64,000 bases of DNA from Actinokineospora pegani (GCF_009745975.1 NZ_WHOL01000108.1:1-64000), one strand, 5' to 3'. Counted from the first letter of the stretch, positions 22,460 to 34,663 are shown. Notes: a model not told the origin generated them from the letters alone. Made by a program: numbers and translations.

Positions 22460-22490
22460 CTTCGAGCAACGTCGAGGTCGCGTGTAGAGT
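22460..22490 (+). promoter_or_regulatory. Second SoxR-like dyad and -10 of soxR
   Basis: An imperfect copy of the dyad, CTTCGAGCAACGTCGAGG (22460-22477), lies 25 bp centre to centre from the first. A -10-like TAGAGT (22485-22490) ends 7 bp before the soxR GTG, so this message may also be leaderless. Autoregulation by SoxR is the likely reading. Confidence 0.6.
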
Positions 22491-22497
22491 CGTCGGG

Positions 22498-22962
22498 GTG
22501 TCGAAGCTCCCCGACTCGTTGACCATCGGCGAGGTCGCCGACCGCAGCGGCGTCCCGCACACCGCCCTGCGCTTCTACGAGGAGCGCGGGCTCATCCACT
22601 CCGTGCGCACCGCGGGCAACCAGCGCCGCTACCCCCGCGCGGTGCTGCGCAGGCTGGCGTTCGTCCGCACGGCCCAACGCGTCGGGCTGTCCCTGGAGGA
22701 GATCCACGACGCCCTGGCCACCCTCCCCGACCAGCGCACACCCACCAAGTCCGACTGGCACCGCCTCTCCAAGACCTGGCGCGGCGAGCTCAACGCCCGC
22801 ATCGACTCCCTGCAACGCCTCCGGGACAACCTCGAGAGCTGCATCGGCTGTGGCTGCCTGTCCCTGAAGTCCTGCCACCTCATCAACACCGACGACGTGC
22901 TGGCCAAGTACGGCCCGGGCGCCCCCCGCCTGCGCGCGGGCACCGAGGGCGGCATCACATGA
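22498..22962 (+). CDS. soxR: Redox-sensitive regulator SoxR, MerR family
   Basis: 154 aa. An N-terminal MerR winged helix (LTIGEVADRSGVPHTALRFYEERGLI, then NQRRYPR) is followed by a dimer coiled-coil (about 75-112) and the [2Fe-2S] motif with Cys115, Cys118, Cys120 and Cys126 (CIGCGC, LSLKSC), the exact C-x2-C-x-C-x5-C pattern of SoxR. The cluster is oxidised by redox-cycling compounds, switching on a long-spacer promoter. GTG 22498 is used. It is divergent from the split transketolase across two dyads. Actinobacterial SoxR usually controls redox enzymes, so a transketolase target is unusual. Confidence 0.95.
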   Translation: MSKLPDSLTIGEVADRSGVPHTALRFYEERGLIHSVRTAGNQRRYPRAVLRRLAFVRTAQRVGLSLEEIHDALATLPDQRTPTKSDWHRLSKTWRGELNARIDSLQRLRDNLESCIGCGCLSLKSCHLINTDDVLAKYGPGAPRLRAGTEGGIT

Positions 22963-23001
22963 CCCGACCGCCACCTGATCGGCGCGACGGGGATCGGGCT
23001 T

Positions 23002-23041
23002 GGAGCCGTCGTCAGGACGAGACGTACCAGGCGACGGCTCC
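23002..23041. terminator. Inverted repeat at the end of the hisDCB transcript
   Basis: GGAGCCGTCG (23002-23011) and CGACGGCTCC (23032-23041) form a perfect 10-bp stem around 20 bases that include the stop codon of the 53-aa gene. It lies between convergent soxR and the his operon end. The large loop makes termination efficiency uncertain. Confidence 0.45.
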
Positions 23042-23173
23042 GCCCGCGGCCAGGAAGGCCAGGACGCCGAGGAGGGCGGCCATGGGCTTGGAGTTCTCGT
23101 AGGTGGACTTGACCCCGCCGACGAGGATGCCGGACAGCGCGATCAGGAGGACGACGATGACTTCCTTCGGCAC
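23012..23173 (-). CDS. Small two-helix membrane protein downstream of hisB
   Basis: 53 aa: GTG start 2 bp after the hisB stop. The sequence begins VPKEVIVVLLIALSGILVGG, then a polar loop KSTYENSKP, then MAALLGVLAFLAAGG and AVAWYVSS. Two transmembrane helices are predicted from hydrophobicity. It is too short for most gene finders, but the spacing, codon third-position GC and operon position support it. Function unknown. Confidence 0.7.
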   Translation of the reverse strand: MPKEVIVVLLIALSGILVGGVKSTYENSKPMAALLGVLAFLAAGGAVAWYVSS

Positions 23174-23175
23174 GG

Positions 23176-26276
<3,101 letters not shown>

Positions 26277-27485
26277 TCACGCCAGCGTCCCGACAGCCGA
26301 GACGGCGGCGTCGAGCTGGGCCCGGGTGAGGAAGTAGTGCGGCGAGGCGCGCACGAGCTGGGTCAGCCCGCGGCGGGTCATGTCCAGCCTGGTCGAGGGC
26401 CTGCCGGACACGGTGACCGTGACGCCCAGCGCGCGCAGCGCGTCGCGGACGGCGTCGGGCTCGGCGCCGTCCACGGTGAACGTGACCAGCCCGCACCGCT
26501 GCACGCCCTGGTCGTGGATGGTCACCCCCTGGACCGTCGACAGCCCGGCCCGCAGGTACTCCGCGCGGGCGGCGACGGCGGTCGCCACCGCGTCGACCCC
26601 CAGCTCCAGCAGGTAGCGGGCGGCCTCGACCAGGCCGAGCCGCTGCGCCACGCCGAACTCCCACAGCTCGAACGCGCGGGCGTCGTCGTGGATGGCGACC
26701 TCGGCGGGCCCGCTCCACGTCCCGCCGCGCAGGTCGACCAGCCGGGGCGAGAGCCGCTCCCGCACCGCCCGCGGCACCACGAGCACGCCGGTGCCGCGCG
26801 GGCCGCGCAGCCACTTGCGGCCGGTGCCGGTGATCAGGTCGACGCCCAGGTCGGGCAGCCGCAGCGGGAGCTGGCCGAGTGACTGGCAGGCGTCGAGCAG
26901 CACCAGCGCGCCCACGCCGTGCGCGAGGTCGGCGACCTCGCGGACGGGGTTGACCAGGCCGCCGTTGGTCGGCACGTGCACCAGCGAGACCAGCTTGACC
27001 CGCTCGTCGAGCAGTCCGGCCAGCGCGTCGAGGTCGACCGCGCCGTCGGGGTCCGACGGCACCGGCTCGACCGTCGCGCCGACCCGCCCGGCCAGGGTGA
27101 GCAGCGGGACGGCGTTGCCCGCGTACTCGGCCTCGGTGATCAGCACCCGGTCGCCCGCGGCCAGCTCGGCGGCGTCGAGCGCGGTGAGCCAGGAGCGGGT
27201 GGCGCTGTCGGTGAAGGCGACCTCGTCGGCGGCGCAGCCGAACAGCTCGGCGAACACCCCGTACCCGGCGGCCAGGTCGTCGGCGCGCTCGGCGGCGGCC
27301 CGGTAGCCGCCCACCTCGGCCTCGCGGCGCAGGTGGGCCACGACGGTGTCGACGACCCGGTCCGGCGGCAGCGAGGAGCCCGCGCTGTCGAGGAAGACGC
27401 CCTCGCGGGCGGCGGGTGTGTCGGTTTGGGCGCGGTCGGTGTCGACCGCGGCTAGCGCGGCGTCCAGGTCGCCAGGTTCCACCAT
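26277..27485 (-). CDS. Class V aminotransferase (cysteine desulfurase-like fold)
   Basis: 402 aa, PLP-dependent. The PLP lysine lies in [15 protein letters not shown]; other landmarks are [35 protein letters not shown] and [14 protein letters not shown] see no active-site cysteine loop like that of SufS/IscS, so it may not be a desulfurase; isopenicillin-N-epimerase-like or other racemase/lyase roles are possible. The ATG at 27485 overlaps the preceding peptide-binding gene by 34 bp, which indicates co-expression. The substrate is unknown. Confidence 0.82.
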   Translation of the reverse strand: MVEPGDLDAALAAVDTDRAQTDTPAAREGVFLDSAGSSLPPDRVVDTVVAHLRREAEVGGYRAAAERADDLAAGYGVFAELFGCAADEVAFTDSATRSWLTALDAAELAAGDRVLITEAEYAGNAVPLLTLAGRVGATVEPVPSDPDGAVDLDALAGLLDERVKLVSLVHVPTNGGLVNPVREVADLAHGVGALVLLDACQSLGQLPLRLPDLGVDLITGTGRKWLRGPRGTGVLVVPRAVRERLSPRLVDLRGGTWSGPAEVAIHDDARAFELWEFGVAQRLGLVEAARYLLELGVDAVATAVAARAEYLRAGLSTVQGVTIHDQGVQRCGLVTFTVDGAEPDAVRDALRALGVTVTVSGRPSTRLDMTRRGLTQLVRASPHYFLTRAQLDAAVSAVGTLA

Positions 27486-28942
27486 GGTCCCCACGTGTGG
27501 TCGGTCCCGGTCGCGTCCACGACCGGCTGGTAGCCGTTCCAATTCTCCCGCAGCACGTAGGAGTGGTCGACTTGGGTGAGCACGACCATGGTCGGCGCGG
27601 CGGCGTAGGCGCGTTGCAGCGCGCGGAACGCGACGGCGCGCTGGGCCGGGTCGGTGCTCGCCCGCTCGGCGGCCAGCGCGGCGGCGAGCTCGCCCCCGGC
27701 GGGGTTGAGCAGCGGGTGCAGCGCCCGGTCCGGGTCGAACGGGTCGCCGAAGGACACCAGGCGCGGCACGGCCGGGTCGGCCGCGGTCGAGGCCTGGCCC
27801 TTGGGCGTCACCGCGACGCCGACCGCCTTGGCGTCGGCGGCGAAGGCGGTGGCCAGGTCCTTGGCGACCACGTCGGTCTGCGGGTAGGCCAGGTCGAACG
27901 CGGCGCGCACCCCCTCTTTGGCCCGCACGCCGTCCGGGCCTGCGACCCAGCCCGCGGCGTCCAGGGTGGCCCTGGCCCTGACCGGGTCGTGCGGCAGCTC
28001 GGCGGCGGGCTCGACGAACTCGGGCGAGGCGGGCGGCACCGGCTGCGAGGCGGGCTCCCCCGCGTCGTCGAGGACGTCCTCGACCAGGGCCTCGCGGTCG
28101 ACGGCGAGGTTGAGCGCCAGCCGCAGCGCCGGGTCGGCGGCGGGCGAGGAGGCCGGGACGTCGACCGCGCGCAGGTCGGCGCTGCTGTGCTGGACGACGG
28201 TGAGCCCGTCCTCCCGCTCGAAGGGCTCGGCCAGCGCCCCGGGCAGCGCCGCGCCGTCGAGCTTGCCCTCGCGCATCCGCTGGGCGCGCGCCTGGTCGTC
28301 CGGCAGGAATTCGAGGGTAACCTTGGTGATCGCGGGAGGACCGGCGAAGTAGGCCTGGTTGGCCTTCAGCTCCAGGGACACCCCCTTGGTCCAGGTGACC
28401 AGCTCGTAGGGACCGGTGCCCACGGGCGGGTCGGCGGCCGGGTCGTCGGACCGCACGCCCAGGGTGAGCAGCTCGGGGAAGGCCGCGTACGGGGTGGTCA
28501 GGTCGAAGCGGACGGTGGTCTTGTCCACGACCTGGGCGCCCCCGAGCATCCAGAACCGGGTCCGCAGCGGCGCGTCCGCGGCGAGCACGCCCCGGTAGGT
28601 GGCCACGACGTCCTCGGCGTCGAGCCCGCTGCCGTCGGTGAAGCTGACGTCGGTGCGCAGCGTCACCGTCCAGGACCTCCCGTCCGGCGACGGGGTGGGC
28701 CGGGCGGCCGCCAGCGCCGGGCGCAGCCCGCCGCCGGGGGTGTGCTCGACGAGGCCGTCGAAGAGCTGGGCCGCGCCGAACGGGGCGTACCCGTCCAGCG
28801 GGTCGAGGCTGGCGGGCTCGTCGGCGACGCCGAGGACGAGGGTCGTCCCGTCGGGGTCGCCGGAGGCGGGTGGCGGGGGCGACCCGGTGCACCCGGCGAG
28901 GAGCACGAGGCAGGACAACGCCGCGACGGCGCGGTGGGACAT
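27452..28942 (-). CDS. Oligopeptide/nickel-type ABC substrate-binding lipoprotein (SBP family 5)
   Basis: 496 aa from ATG 28942 (a GTG nine bases upstream is an alternative). The signal ends in the lipobox LLAGC (MSHRAVAALSCLVLLAGC), followed by a proline-rich linker. The SBP_bac_5 body includes DEPASLDPLDGYAP, WTVTLRTDVSFTDGSGLDAEDV and PPVGTGPYEL. No permease or ATPase gene is adjacent, so it is either an orphan binding protein or works with a transporter elsewhere. It overlaps the aminotransferase gene and diverges from the amidohydrolase gene 53 bp away. Confidence 0.88.
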   Translation of the reverse strand: MSHRAVAALSCLVLLAGCTGSPPPPASGDPDGTTLVLGVADEPASLDPLDGYAPFGAAQLFDGLVEHTPGGGLRPALAAARPTPSPDGRSWTVTLRTDVSFTDGSGLDAEDVVATYRGVLAADAPLRTRFWMLGGAQVVDKTTVRFDLTTPYAAFPELLTLGVRSDDPAADPPVGTGPYELVTWTKGVSLELKANQAYFAGPPAITKVTLEFLPDDQARAQRMREGKLDGAALPGALAEPFEREDGLTVVQHSSADLRAVDVPASSPAADPALRLALNLAVDREALVEDVLDDAGEPASQPVPPASPEFVEPAAELPHDPVRARATLDAAGWVAGPDGVRAKEGVRAAFDLAYPQTDVVAKDLATAFAADAKAVGVAVTPKGQASTAADPAVPRLVSFGDPFDPDRALHPLLNPAGGELAAALAAERASTDPAQRAVAFRALQRAYAAAPTMVVLTQVDHSYVLRENWNGYQPVVDATGTDHTWGPWWNLATWTPR

Positions 28943-28995
28943 CAACGGCACGGGTCCCGAGGGTAGTCGGGCCCGGCCACGAGGGAGGCGAACCG

Positions 28996-29772
28996 GTGCG
29001 AGCCGCGCTGTGCCAGATCACGTCCACCCCGGACCCCGGGGCCAACCTGGAGCAGGTCCGGACCGGGGTGGCCGCGGCCGCCGCCGCGGGCGCGGCCCTG
29101 GTCGTGTTCCCCGAGGCGACGATGTGCTGCTTCGGCGTGCCGCTGGGCCCGGTGGCCGAGGAGCTGGACGGCCCGTGGGCCACCTCGGTCCGCGCGATCG
29201 CCGACCAGCACGGGGTCGTCGTGGTCGCGGGCATGTTCCGCCCAGCGCCGGACGGCCGCGTGCTCAACACCCTGCTGGCCACCGGCCGCGGCGGGCACGT
29301 GGGCTACGACAAGATCCACCTGTTCGACGCCTTCGGCTTCCAGGAGTCCCGCACCGTCGCCCCCGGCTCCGGGATGGCCTCGGTCGAGGTCGACGACGTG
29401 ACCGTGGGCCTGACGACCTGCTACGACGTGCGGTTCCCGGAGCTGTACCGGGCGTTGGCGGCCGAGGGGGCGACGGCGATCGTGTGCGCGGCGTCGTGGG
29501 GGTCGGGCGAGGGCAAGCTCGAGCAGTGGGAGCTGATGACCCGTGCGCGCGCGTTGGACTCGACGTCGTGGGTGCTGGCCTGCGGGCAGGCGTACCCGGG
29601 CACGCCGAGCGACGCGCCGACGGGGATCGGCCACAGCGCGGTGATCACCCCGACGGGGGCGGTCGCGGTGGCGGCGGGGCAGGGACCGGAGATGCTCGTG
29701 ACCGACATCGACCCGGCGGTGGCCGAGCGGACCCGGCGGGTGATCCCCGTGCTGGCCAACCGGAAGCTGTGA
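28996..29772 (+). CDS. Carbon-nitrogen hydrolase (nitrilase superfamily amidase)
   Basis: 258 aa with the complete catalytic triad: Glu40 (FPEAT), Lys106 (YDKIHLFD) and Cys142 (TTCYDVRFPELYRAL). The sequence is closest in appearance to the deaminated-glutathione amidase / omega-amidase group of branch 10, which removes damaged metabolites, but other small amides are possible. GTG 28996 follows a good GGGAGG site. It is divergent from the peptide-binding gene and convergent with the P450 (3 bp between ends). Confidence 0.88.
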   Translation: MRAALCQITSTPDPGANLEQVRTGVAAAAAAGAALVVFPEATMCCFGVPLGPVAEELDGPWATSVRAIADQHGVVVVAGMFRPAPDGRVLNTLLATGRGGHVGYDKIHLFDAFGFQESRTVAPGSGMASVEVDDVTVGLTTCYDVRFPELYRALAAEGATAIVCAASWGSGEGKLEQWELMTRARALDSTSWVLACGQAYPGTPSDAPTGIGHSAVITPTGAVAVAAGQGPEMLVTDIDPAVAERTRRVIPVLANRKL

Positions 29773-29775
29773 CGC

Positions 29776-31077
29776 CTAGCGCCTGCGGGCGACGACCTTC
29801 GCGCCCTTGGCCGGGATCAGGGTGATGTTGCGGCTCTTGGGCGACTCCGGCGGGCCGACCGGCTCCAGGTCGTACCGGACCAGGACGGCCTTGAGGATCG
29901 CCGCCGCCTCCTGCAGCGAGAAGCCCGCCCCGATGCAGCGCCGGACCCCGCCGCCGAAGGGGATCCAGGTGCCCGCCTCCGGCGAGGCGCCGATGAAGCG
30001 CTCCGGCCGGAACTCCTCGGGGGCGTCGAAGTTCGCCGGGTCGCGCTGGACAATGCCGATCGAGGGCGAGACGACGGTGCCGCGGGGGAGGCGGTGGCCC
30101 GCGATGACGGTCGGCTCGGTCAGCTTGCGGGCGACGCTGTAGATCACCGGGCGCAGGCGCATGGCCTCCTTGGTGACGGCCTGCAGGTACTCGTCGTCGC
30201 CCGCGTCGGCGGCGGCCTGGGCGGCCCGCAGCACCCGGGGGTCGCGGCTGAGCTCGTGCAGGGACCAGGCCAGGGCGGTGGCGGTGGTCTCGTGGCCTGC
30301 CAGCAGGAGGGTCATCATGTGGTCGCGCAACTGCGACGCGGGGGCGTCCGGGTCGGCGGCCAGCAGGCGGGAGAGCACGTCGCCCCGGGAGTCGAGGTCG
30401 GCGGCGGCGCGGCGCTCGGCGATCTCCTCGTAGAGCAGGGCGTCGGCGGCGGCGAGGTTCTCGGCGTTGCGCTTCCACGGCCAGAACCGTTGCAGCTTGG
30501 GGAAACCCCAGCCCAGGACCGCGACGCCGCTGATGTCGGTGACCTTGTTGATCAGCGGGCGCAGGCGGGTCAGCCGGTCGCCGTCGGCCATGCCGAACAC
30601 GACCCGGAGGATGATCTCGAGGGTGACCGCGTTCATCGTGCGGTGGGTGGCGAAGGGCTTGCCGACGGGCCACTCCTCGGCGGTCTCCTCGGCCAGCCTG
30701 GTCATCATGTCGTGGTAGCCGCGCAGCGCGGCGCCGTTGAAGGCGGGCATCAAGCGCTTGCGGGCGGCCAGGTGCGCGTCCTCGTCCAGGATCAGCAGCG
30801 AGTCCGGGCCCATGACCGGGGCCAGGACCGCGTTGCCCTCGCCCGCGCGGAACACCGACGGCGCGCCCGCGAAGACCTCGCGGATGTCCTCCGGCCGCGA
30901 CAGCGACACGATGGTGCGACCGCCCGCCAGCCGCACGGTGAAGGCGTCGCCGTAGCGCGCGCGCCAGCGCGGCGACACCAGCGCGCGCGAGGTGAGGAAC
31001 AGGACGGTCTGCACCACCCTGGGCAGCCGGGGGCCGTCGGGCATCCCCTCGCGCACGGGCAGGTCGACGTGGGTCAT
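29776..31077 (-). CDS. Cytochrome P450 (membrane-type CYP110/CYP132-like)
   Basis: 433 aa heme-thiolate monooxygenase. I-helix LLAGHETTATALAW, K-helix EAMRLRP, and heme ligand Cys in PFGGGVRRCIGAGFSLQE. The FGGG-RRC-IGAGF form and the longer N-terminus suggest the bacterial fatty-acid/hydrocarbon CYP110 type rather than the CYP107 type. The ATG at 31077 starts MTHVDLP. It is divergent from a TetR gene with a palindrome between them, so that regulator probably controls it. Redox partners are not nearby. Confidence 0.9.
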   Translation of the reverse strand: MTHVDLPVREGMPDGPRLPRVVQTVLFLTSRALVSPRWRARYGDAFTVRLAGGRTIVSLSRPEDIREVFAGAPSVFRAGEGNAVLAPVMGPDSLLILDEDAHLAARKRLMPAFNGAALRGYHDMMTRLAEETAEEWPVGKPFATHRTMNAVTLEIILRVVFGMADGDRLTRLRPLINKVTDISGVAVLGWGFPKLQRFWPWKRNAENLAAADALLYEEIAERRAAADLDSRGDVLSRLLAADPDAPASQLRDHMMTLLLAGHETTATALAWSLHELSRDPRVLRAAQAAADAGDDEYLQAVTKEAMRLRPVIYSVARKLTEPTVIAGHRLPRGTVVSPSIGIVQRDPANFDAPEEFRPERFIGASPEAGTWIPFGGGVRRCIGAGFSLQEAAAILKAVLVRYDLEPVGPPESPKSRNITLIPAKGAKVVARRR

Positions 31078-31109
31078 CCGCACTCCCGGAAAGGTTCGAC
31101 TCCCCGATT

Positions 31110-31123
31110 TATACATCCGTATA
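31110..31123. promoter_or_regulatory. TetR-type operator between the P450 and tetR genes
   Basis: TATAC-ATCC-GTATA, a perfect 5-bp dyad in the only AT-rich patch of the gap, located 33-46 bp upstream of the P450 start and adjoining a -10-like TATAGAT. It is typical of TetR autoregulatory sites. Confidence 0.65.
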
Positions 31124-31124
31124 G

Positions 31125-31742
31125 ATGCCCCCGGCAAGCTGGGCGGGGCCTACCATCGACGAGGTGGGACATCGCCAACTGCTGCTCGAGGCCGCGCGGC
31201 GGCTGCTGGAGGACAAGGGCTACGCCCACATCACCGCCCGCGACCTGGTCGCCGCGTCGGGGACGAACCTGGCCTCCATCGGCTACCACTTCGGCTCGAA
31301 GAACAGCCTGCTCAACGCCGCGCTGGGCGAGGTGTTCGCGGAGTGGACCGACCAGCTCGCCGAGGTCGCCCTCGCCGACCCGGCCGCCTCGCCGATCCAG
31401 CGCGCGCACCTGACCTGGGCCACGGTCCTGCGCCACCTGGCCGACAAGCGCGCGCTGCTGCTCAGCTTCGTCGAGGCCCTGGCCCAGGCCGAGCGCGACC
31501 CTGCGCTGCGCGAGCAGTTGGCCGACCTGCAGGACCGCACCCGCACCCGGGTCGCCGAGATCGTCGCGACCTCCTACGGCGGCGGCGTGCCCGCCACCGA
31601 CCCCAGGTGCACGGCCGTCGCCGGTTTCATCATGGCCGTCTGCGACGGCCTCGCGCTGCAGTGGCTGCTCGACCCGAAGCGCTCCCCCCGCCCGGACGAC
31701 CTCCTGGCAGGCCTCGACGACCTGCACGACCTGTCCCGGTGA
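31125..31742 (+). CDS. TetR-family transcriptional regulator
   Basis: 205 aa from ATG 31125. If the TATAGAT box is the promoter -10, the ATG is too close and a GTG at 31164 is the more likely start (192 aa), which still leaves the domain intact. HTH: LLLEAARRLLEDKGYAHITARDLVAASGTNLASIGYHFGSKNSLL. The C-terminal domain resembles the TetR_C_11-type group. It diverges from the P450 across the TATAC/GTATA dyad. Confidence 0.88.
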   Translation: MPPASWAGPTIDEVGHRQLLLEAARRLLEDKGYAHITARDLVAASGTNLASIGYHFGSKNSLLNAALGEVFAEWTDQLAEVALADPAASPIQRAHLTWATVLRHLADKRALLLSFVEALAQAERDPALREQLADLQDRTRTRVAEIVATSYGGGVPATDPRCTAVAGFIMAVCDGLALQWLLDPKRSPRPDDLLAGLDDLHDLSR

Positions 31743-32219
31743 CCGGGTTCGCCCCACCCACCCCCGAGCACTGACGCCGCAAGCTCGACACCAGCCGCCC
31801 AGCCCCAGGGCGATGCCACTTGCTCAAGGCGAATCTCCGCAGGTCAGCGGCGGTTCTACGGAGCGTTCAGAGGGATCTTCGCACTCTGCGAGACTGGCTG
31901 GTTCCCGCGGAATTCCGCTCAACCACGACAAGCACTGTCCTAAATGGATTATCGCGGTTCCCGTAAGAGTGGCGGCATTTGACCCCTGTAGGCCATCCGA
32001 ACTGGGCGAACAGCTTGAGTAAGTGGCATTGGCCCCAGGGACAGCCAGTTCCACCGCCTGCTCAGCCCACCCCGCGCGACACCAAACCCCGCCACACCAC
32101 CGGGGGCGTCCCGTGACCCATCCTACCGGCTTCACCCGTTCGGCACGCCGAAGTGGATCTTGCCTGTGGACAACTCCCAAACGGCCCACGCACCTGTGGA
32201 CAGGGCAGGCCCGGCGCGT
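31743..32219. other. 477-bp space without a supported gene
   Basis: Between tetR and the convergent nadC end. Base composition is noticeably less GC-rich between about 31830 and 32030 (for example AAATGGATTATCGCGG). Open frames of 69-121 codons exist on both strands, but none has a ribosome site, family resemblance or the third-position GC of neighbours. Two TGTGGACA sites lie at 32165 and 32195. No tRNA fold was found. It may be a decayed gene. Confidence 0.5.
32165..32203. repeat. Two DnaA-box-like nonamers
   Basis: TGTGGACAA (32165-32173) and TGTGGACAG (32195-32203), 30 bp apart, are the complement of the actinobacterial DnaA box TTGTCCACA and a one-base variant. A third exact copy lies at 39954-39962. 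They are too few for an origin. Confidence 0.4.
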
Positions 32220-33041
32220 TCAGCGCAAGTCCATCCCGAGGTCCAAAGCGGGCGAGGAGTGTGTGAGACCGCCAACCGCCAGGTAGTCCACGCCGGTCTC
32301 GGCGTACGCGCGGGCGACGTCCAACGTCAAACCACCGGAGGCCTCCAGGCGGGTGGGTGTCCCCGTCGCGCGGCGGACGGCCTCGGCGCAGTCGGCGACG
32401 GTGAAGTTGTCCAGCAGGACCAGTTCCGCGTTCTCGGCCAGGGCCTCGTCCAACTGCTCCAAGGTGTCCACCTCGACCTCGCACAGCAGGTCCGGGGCGT
32501 GGGCGCGGGCGGCGGCGAGGGCCTTGGCCACCGAGCCCGCGGCGACGACGTGGTTGTCCTTGATGAGGATGGCGTCGCCGAGGGAGAGGCGGTGGTTGAC
32601 GCCGCCACCGCTGCGGACGGCGGCCTTCTCCAGGGTGCGCAGGCCGGGGAGGGTCTTGCGGGAGTCGCGGATCGCCGTGCCGGTGCCCTCGACCGCGGCC
32701 ACCCAGGCGGCGGTGGCGGTGGCGATGCCGGAGAGGTGGCACAGGAAGTTGAGCGCGGTGCGCTCGGCCGTCAGCAGGCCGCGGGTGGCGCCGCGCACGA
32801 CCAAGGCAGGCGCGCCGGGCGACAGCGCGGCCCCGTCCTCCAGACAGGACAGCACTTCCACGCCGGGGACCACCCGGCGGAAGACCTCCGTCGCGACCTC
32901 CACGCCCGCGAGCGTCCCCGGCCTGCGCGGGGTCAGCTCGGCGACGGCCACCGCGTCGACCGGCACGGTCGCCTCGGTGGTGGCGTCGGGGCCGTGCGCC
33001 AGGTCCTCGGCGAGGGCGGTGGCGATGATGTCGTGGGTCAT
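32220..33041 (-). CDS. nadC: Nicotinate-nucleotide pyrophosphorylase (quinolinate PRTase)
   Basis: 273 aa. It makes nicotinate mononucleotide from quinolinate and PRPP. Key stretches are ERTALNFLCHLSGIAT, RDSRKTLPGLRTLEK, AVRSGGGVNHRL and ILIKDNHV, all carrying substrate-binding Arg, His and Lys residues, then EVEVDTLEQL and LEASGGLTL. The ATG overlaps the nadB stop by ATGA. It is the last gene of nadA-nadB-nadC. Confidence 0.98.
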   Translation of the reverse strand: MTHDIIATALAEDLAHGPDATTEATVPVDAVAVAELTPRRPGTLAGVEVATEVFRRVVPGVEVLSCLEDGAALSPGAPALVVRGATRGLLTAERTALNFLCHLSGIATATAAWVAAVEGTGTAIRDSRKTLPGLRTLEKAAVRSGGGVNHRLSLGDAILIKDNHVVAAGSVAKALAAARAHAPDLLCEVEVDTLEQLDEALAENAELVLLDNFTVADCAEAVRRATGTPTRLEASGGLTLDVARAYAETGVDYLAVGGLTHSSPALDLGMDLR

Positions 33042-34663
33042 GCCGCACCTCGGATCTCGGTGGCGTAGACGGGGACCGGTTGGCCGGACGGGGTCAACCG
33101 CACCGGCGTCGAGCGGGACCAGCCCTGGTCGTCGCGCTCGGGGAAGTCGGTGCGCACGTGGCAGCCGCGCGACTCGGTGCGGATCGCGGCCGCGGCGATC
33201 ACCGCGCGCGCGACCAGGGTCAGCGCGGCGTCCTCGACGGCGGCGCGGGTGTCGAGCGGGCGGCGGGAGGTGGTCACGTCGAGCACCGAGCCGACGATCG
33301 CCAGCCCCTCGGCCTCGCGGCCGATCCCGGCGTAGCGCGACATCACCCGCTGCAGCGCGTCGCGGTCGGCGGCGGGGACCACCGGCAGGTCGGCGACGAC
33401 GGTGAGCCTGCCCGCGGCCAGTCGGCCGCCGCGCAGGTCCTCGGCCACCGCCTCGGCCGCGCGCGCCCCGACGACCAGGCCCTCCAGCAGGCTGTTGGAC
33501 GCCAAGCGGTTCGCGCCGTGCAGGCCGGTGCGGGCGACCTCGCCCGCGGCGTAGAGGCCCGCGACCGGGGTGCGGCCGTCGACGTCGGTGACCACGCCGC
33601 CGCAGGCGAAGTGCGCGGCGGGGGCGACCGGGATCGGGTCGACCGCCGGGTCGACGCCCTCGGCCAGGCACGCGGCCAGCACCGTCGGGAAGCGGCGGCG
33701 GAACTCCGCCGCGCCCAGGTGCGTGGCGTCGAGGAACACGTGGTCGTCGACGCCGCCGGGCCCGGCCGCCAGGTGCCGGGTGATCGCGGCGGACACGACG
33801 TCGCGCGGGGCCAGGTCGGCCAGCGGGTGCACGCCTTGCATGACCCGGGCCCCGGTCGCGTCGACCAGGACCGCGCCCTCGCCGCGCACCGCCTCGGTGA
33901 CCAGCGGGCAGCGGCCGCGCGCGCCCGCCCCGGTGTAGAGCACGGTGGGGTGGAACTGGACGAACTCGACGTCGGCGACCGGCGCGCCCGCCCGCAGCGC
34001 CAGCGCCAGCCCGTCGCCGGTGGCGACCTCCGGGTTGGACGTGGCCTGGTAGAGCTGCCCGAGCCCGCCCGTCGCGAGCAGCACGGCCGGGGCGGTGAGC
34101 ACGCCGGGCACACCGTTGTCGTCGAGCACGTGCAGCCCGGTCACCGCCCCCGCCGGGGTGCGCAGCACCTGCACGGCGACGTGCCCCTCCAGCACCGGGA
34201 CCCGGCCGTCGCGCGCGGCGGCGACCAGCGCCCGCTCGACCTCGGCCCCGGTGGCGTCGCCGCCCGCGTGCACGACGCGGAACGCGCTGTGCCCGCCCTC
34301 GCGGGTGCGGGAGAGCCGCCCGTCGGCGCCCGCGTCGAACACCGCTCCCCCGGCGCGCAGCCCGGCCACGGCGGCCGGGCCGCCCGCGATGAGCGCGCGC
34401 ACGGCGTCGGTGTCGCACAGGCCCGCGCCCGCGGTCAGCGTGTCGGTGGCGTGCGCGGCGACCGAGTCGCCCTCGTCGTGCTCGCCGGGCAGGACGACGG
34501 CGACGCCGCCCTGGGCCCAGCGGGTGTTGCCGTCGTCGACGGCGGCCTTGGTCACGACCAGGACCCGCAGGCCCAGCGCCCGCGCCCGCGACGCGGCGGT
34601 CAACCCGGCGACGCCGCTGCCGACGACGACCAGGTCCGCCTCGGTCGCCCAGCGCGCGGTCAC
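33038..34663 (-). CDS. nadB: L-aspartate oxidase
   Basis: 541 aa flavoprotein oxidising aspartate to iminoaspartate. FAD fingerprint [13 protein letters not shown] at the N-terminus, the TRWAQGGVA motif, [77 protein letters not shown] and the C-terminal [15 protein letters not shown]. The GTG at 34663 overlaps the nadA stop by GTGA. It works directly with NadA. Confidence 0.98.
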   Translation of the reverse strand: MTARWATEADLVVVGSGVAGLTAASRARALGLRVLVVTKAAVDDGNTRWAQGGVAVVLPGEHDEGDSVAAHATDTLTAGAGLCDTDAVRALIAGGPAAVAGLRAGGAVFDAGADGRLSRTREGGHSAFRVVHAGGDATGAEVERALVAAARDGRVPVLEGHVAVQVLRTPAGAVTGLHVLDDNGVPGVLTAPAVLLATGGLGQLYQATSNPEVATGDGLALALRAGAPVADVEFVQFHPTVLYTGAGARGRCPLVTEAVRGEGAVLVDATGARVMQGVHPLADLAPRDVVSAAITRHLAAGPGGVDDHVFLDATHLGAAEFRRRFPTVLAACLAEGVDPAVDPIPVAPAAHFACGGVVTDVDGRTPVAGLYAAGEVARTGLHGANRLASNSLLEGLVVGARAAEAVAEDLRGGRLAAGRLTVVADLPVVPAADRDALQRVMSRYAGIGREAEGLAIVGSVLDVTTSRRPLDTRAAVEDAALTLVARAVIAAAAIRTESRGCHVRTDFPERDDQGWSRSTPVRLTPSGQPVPVYATEIRGAA

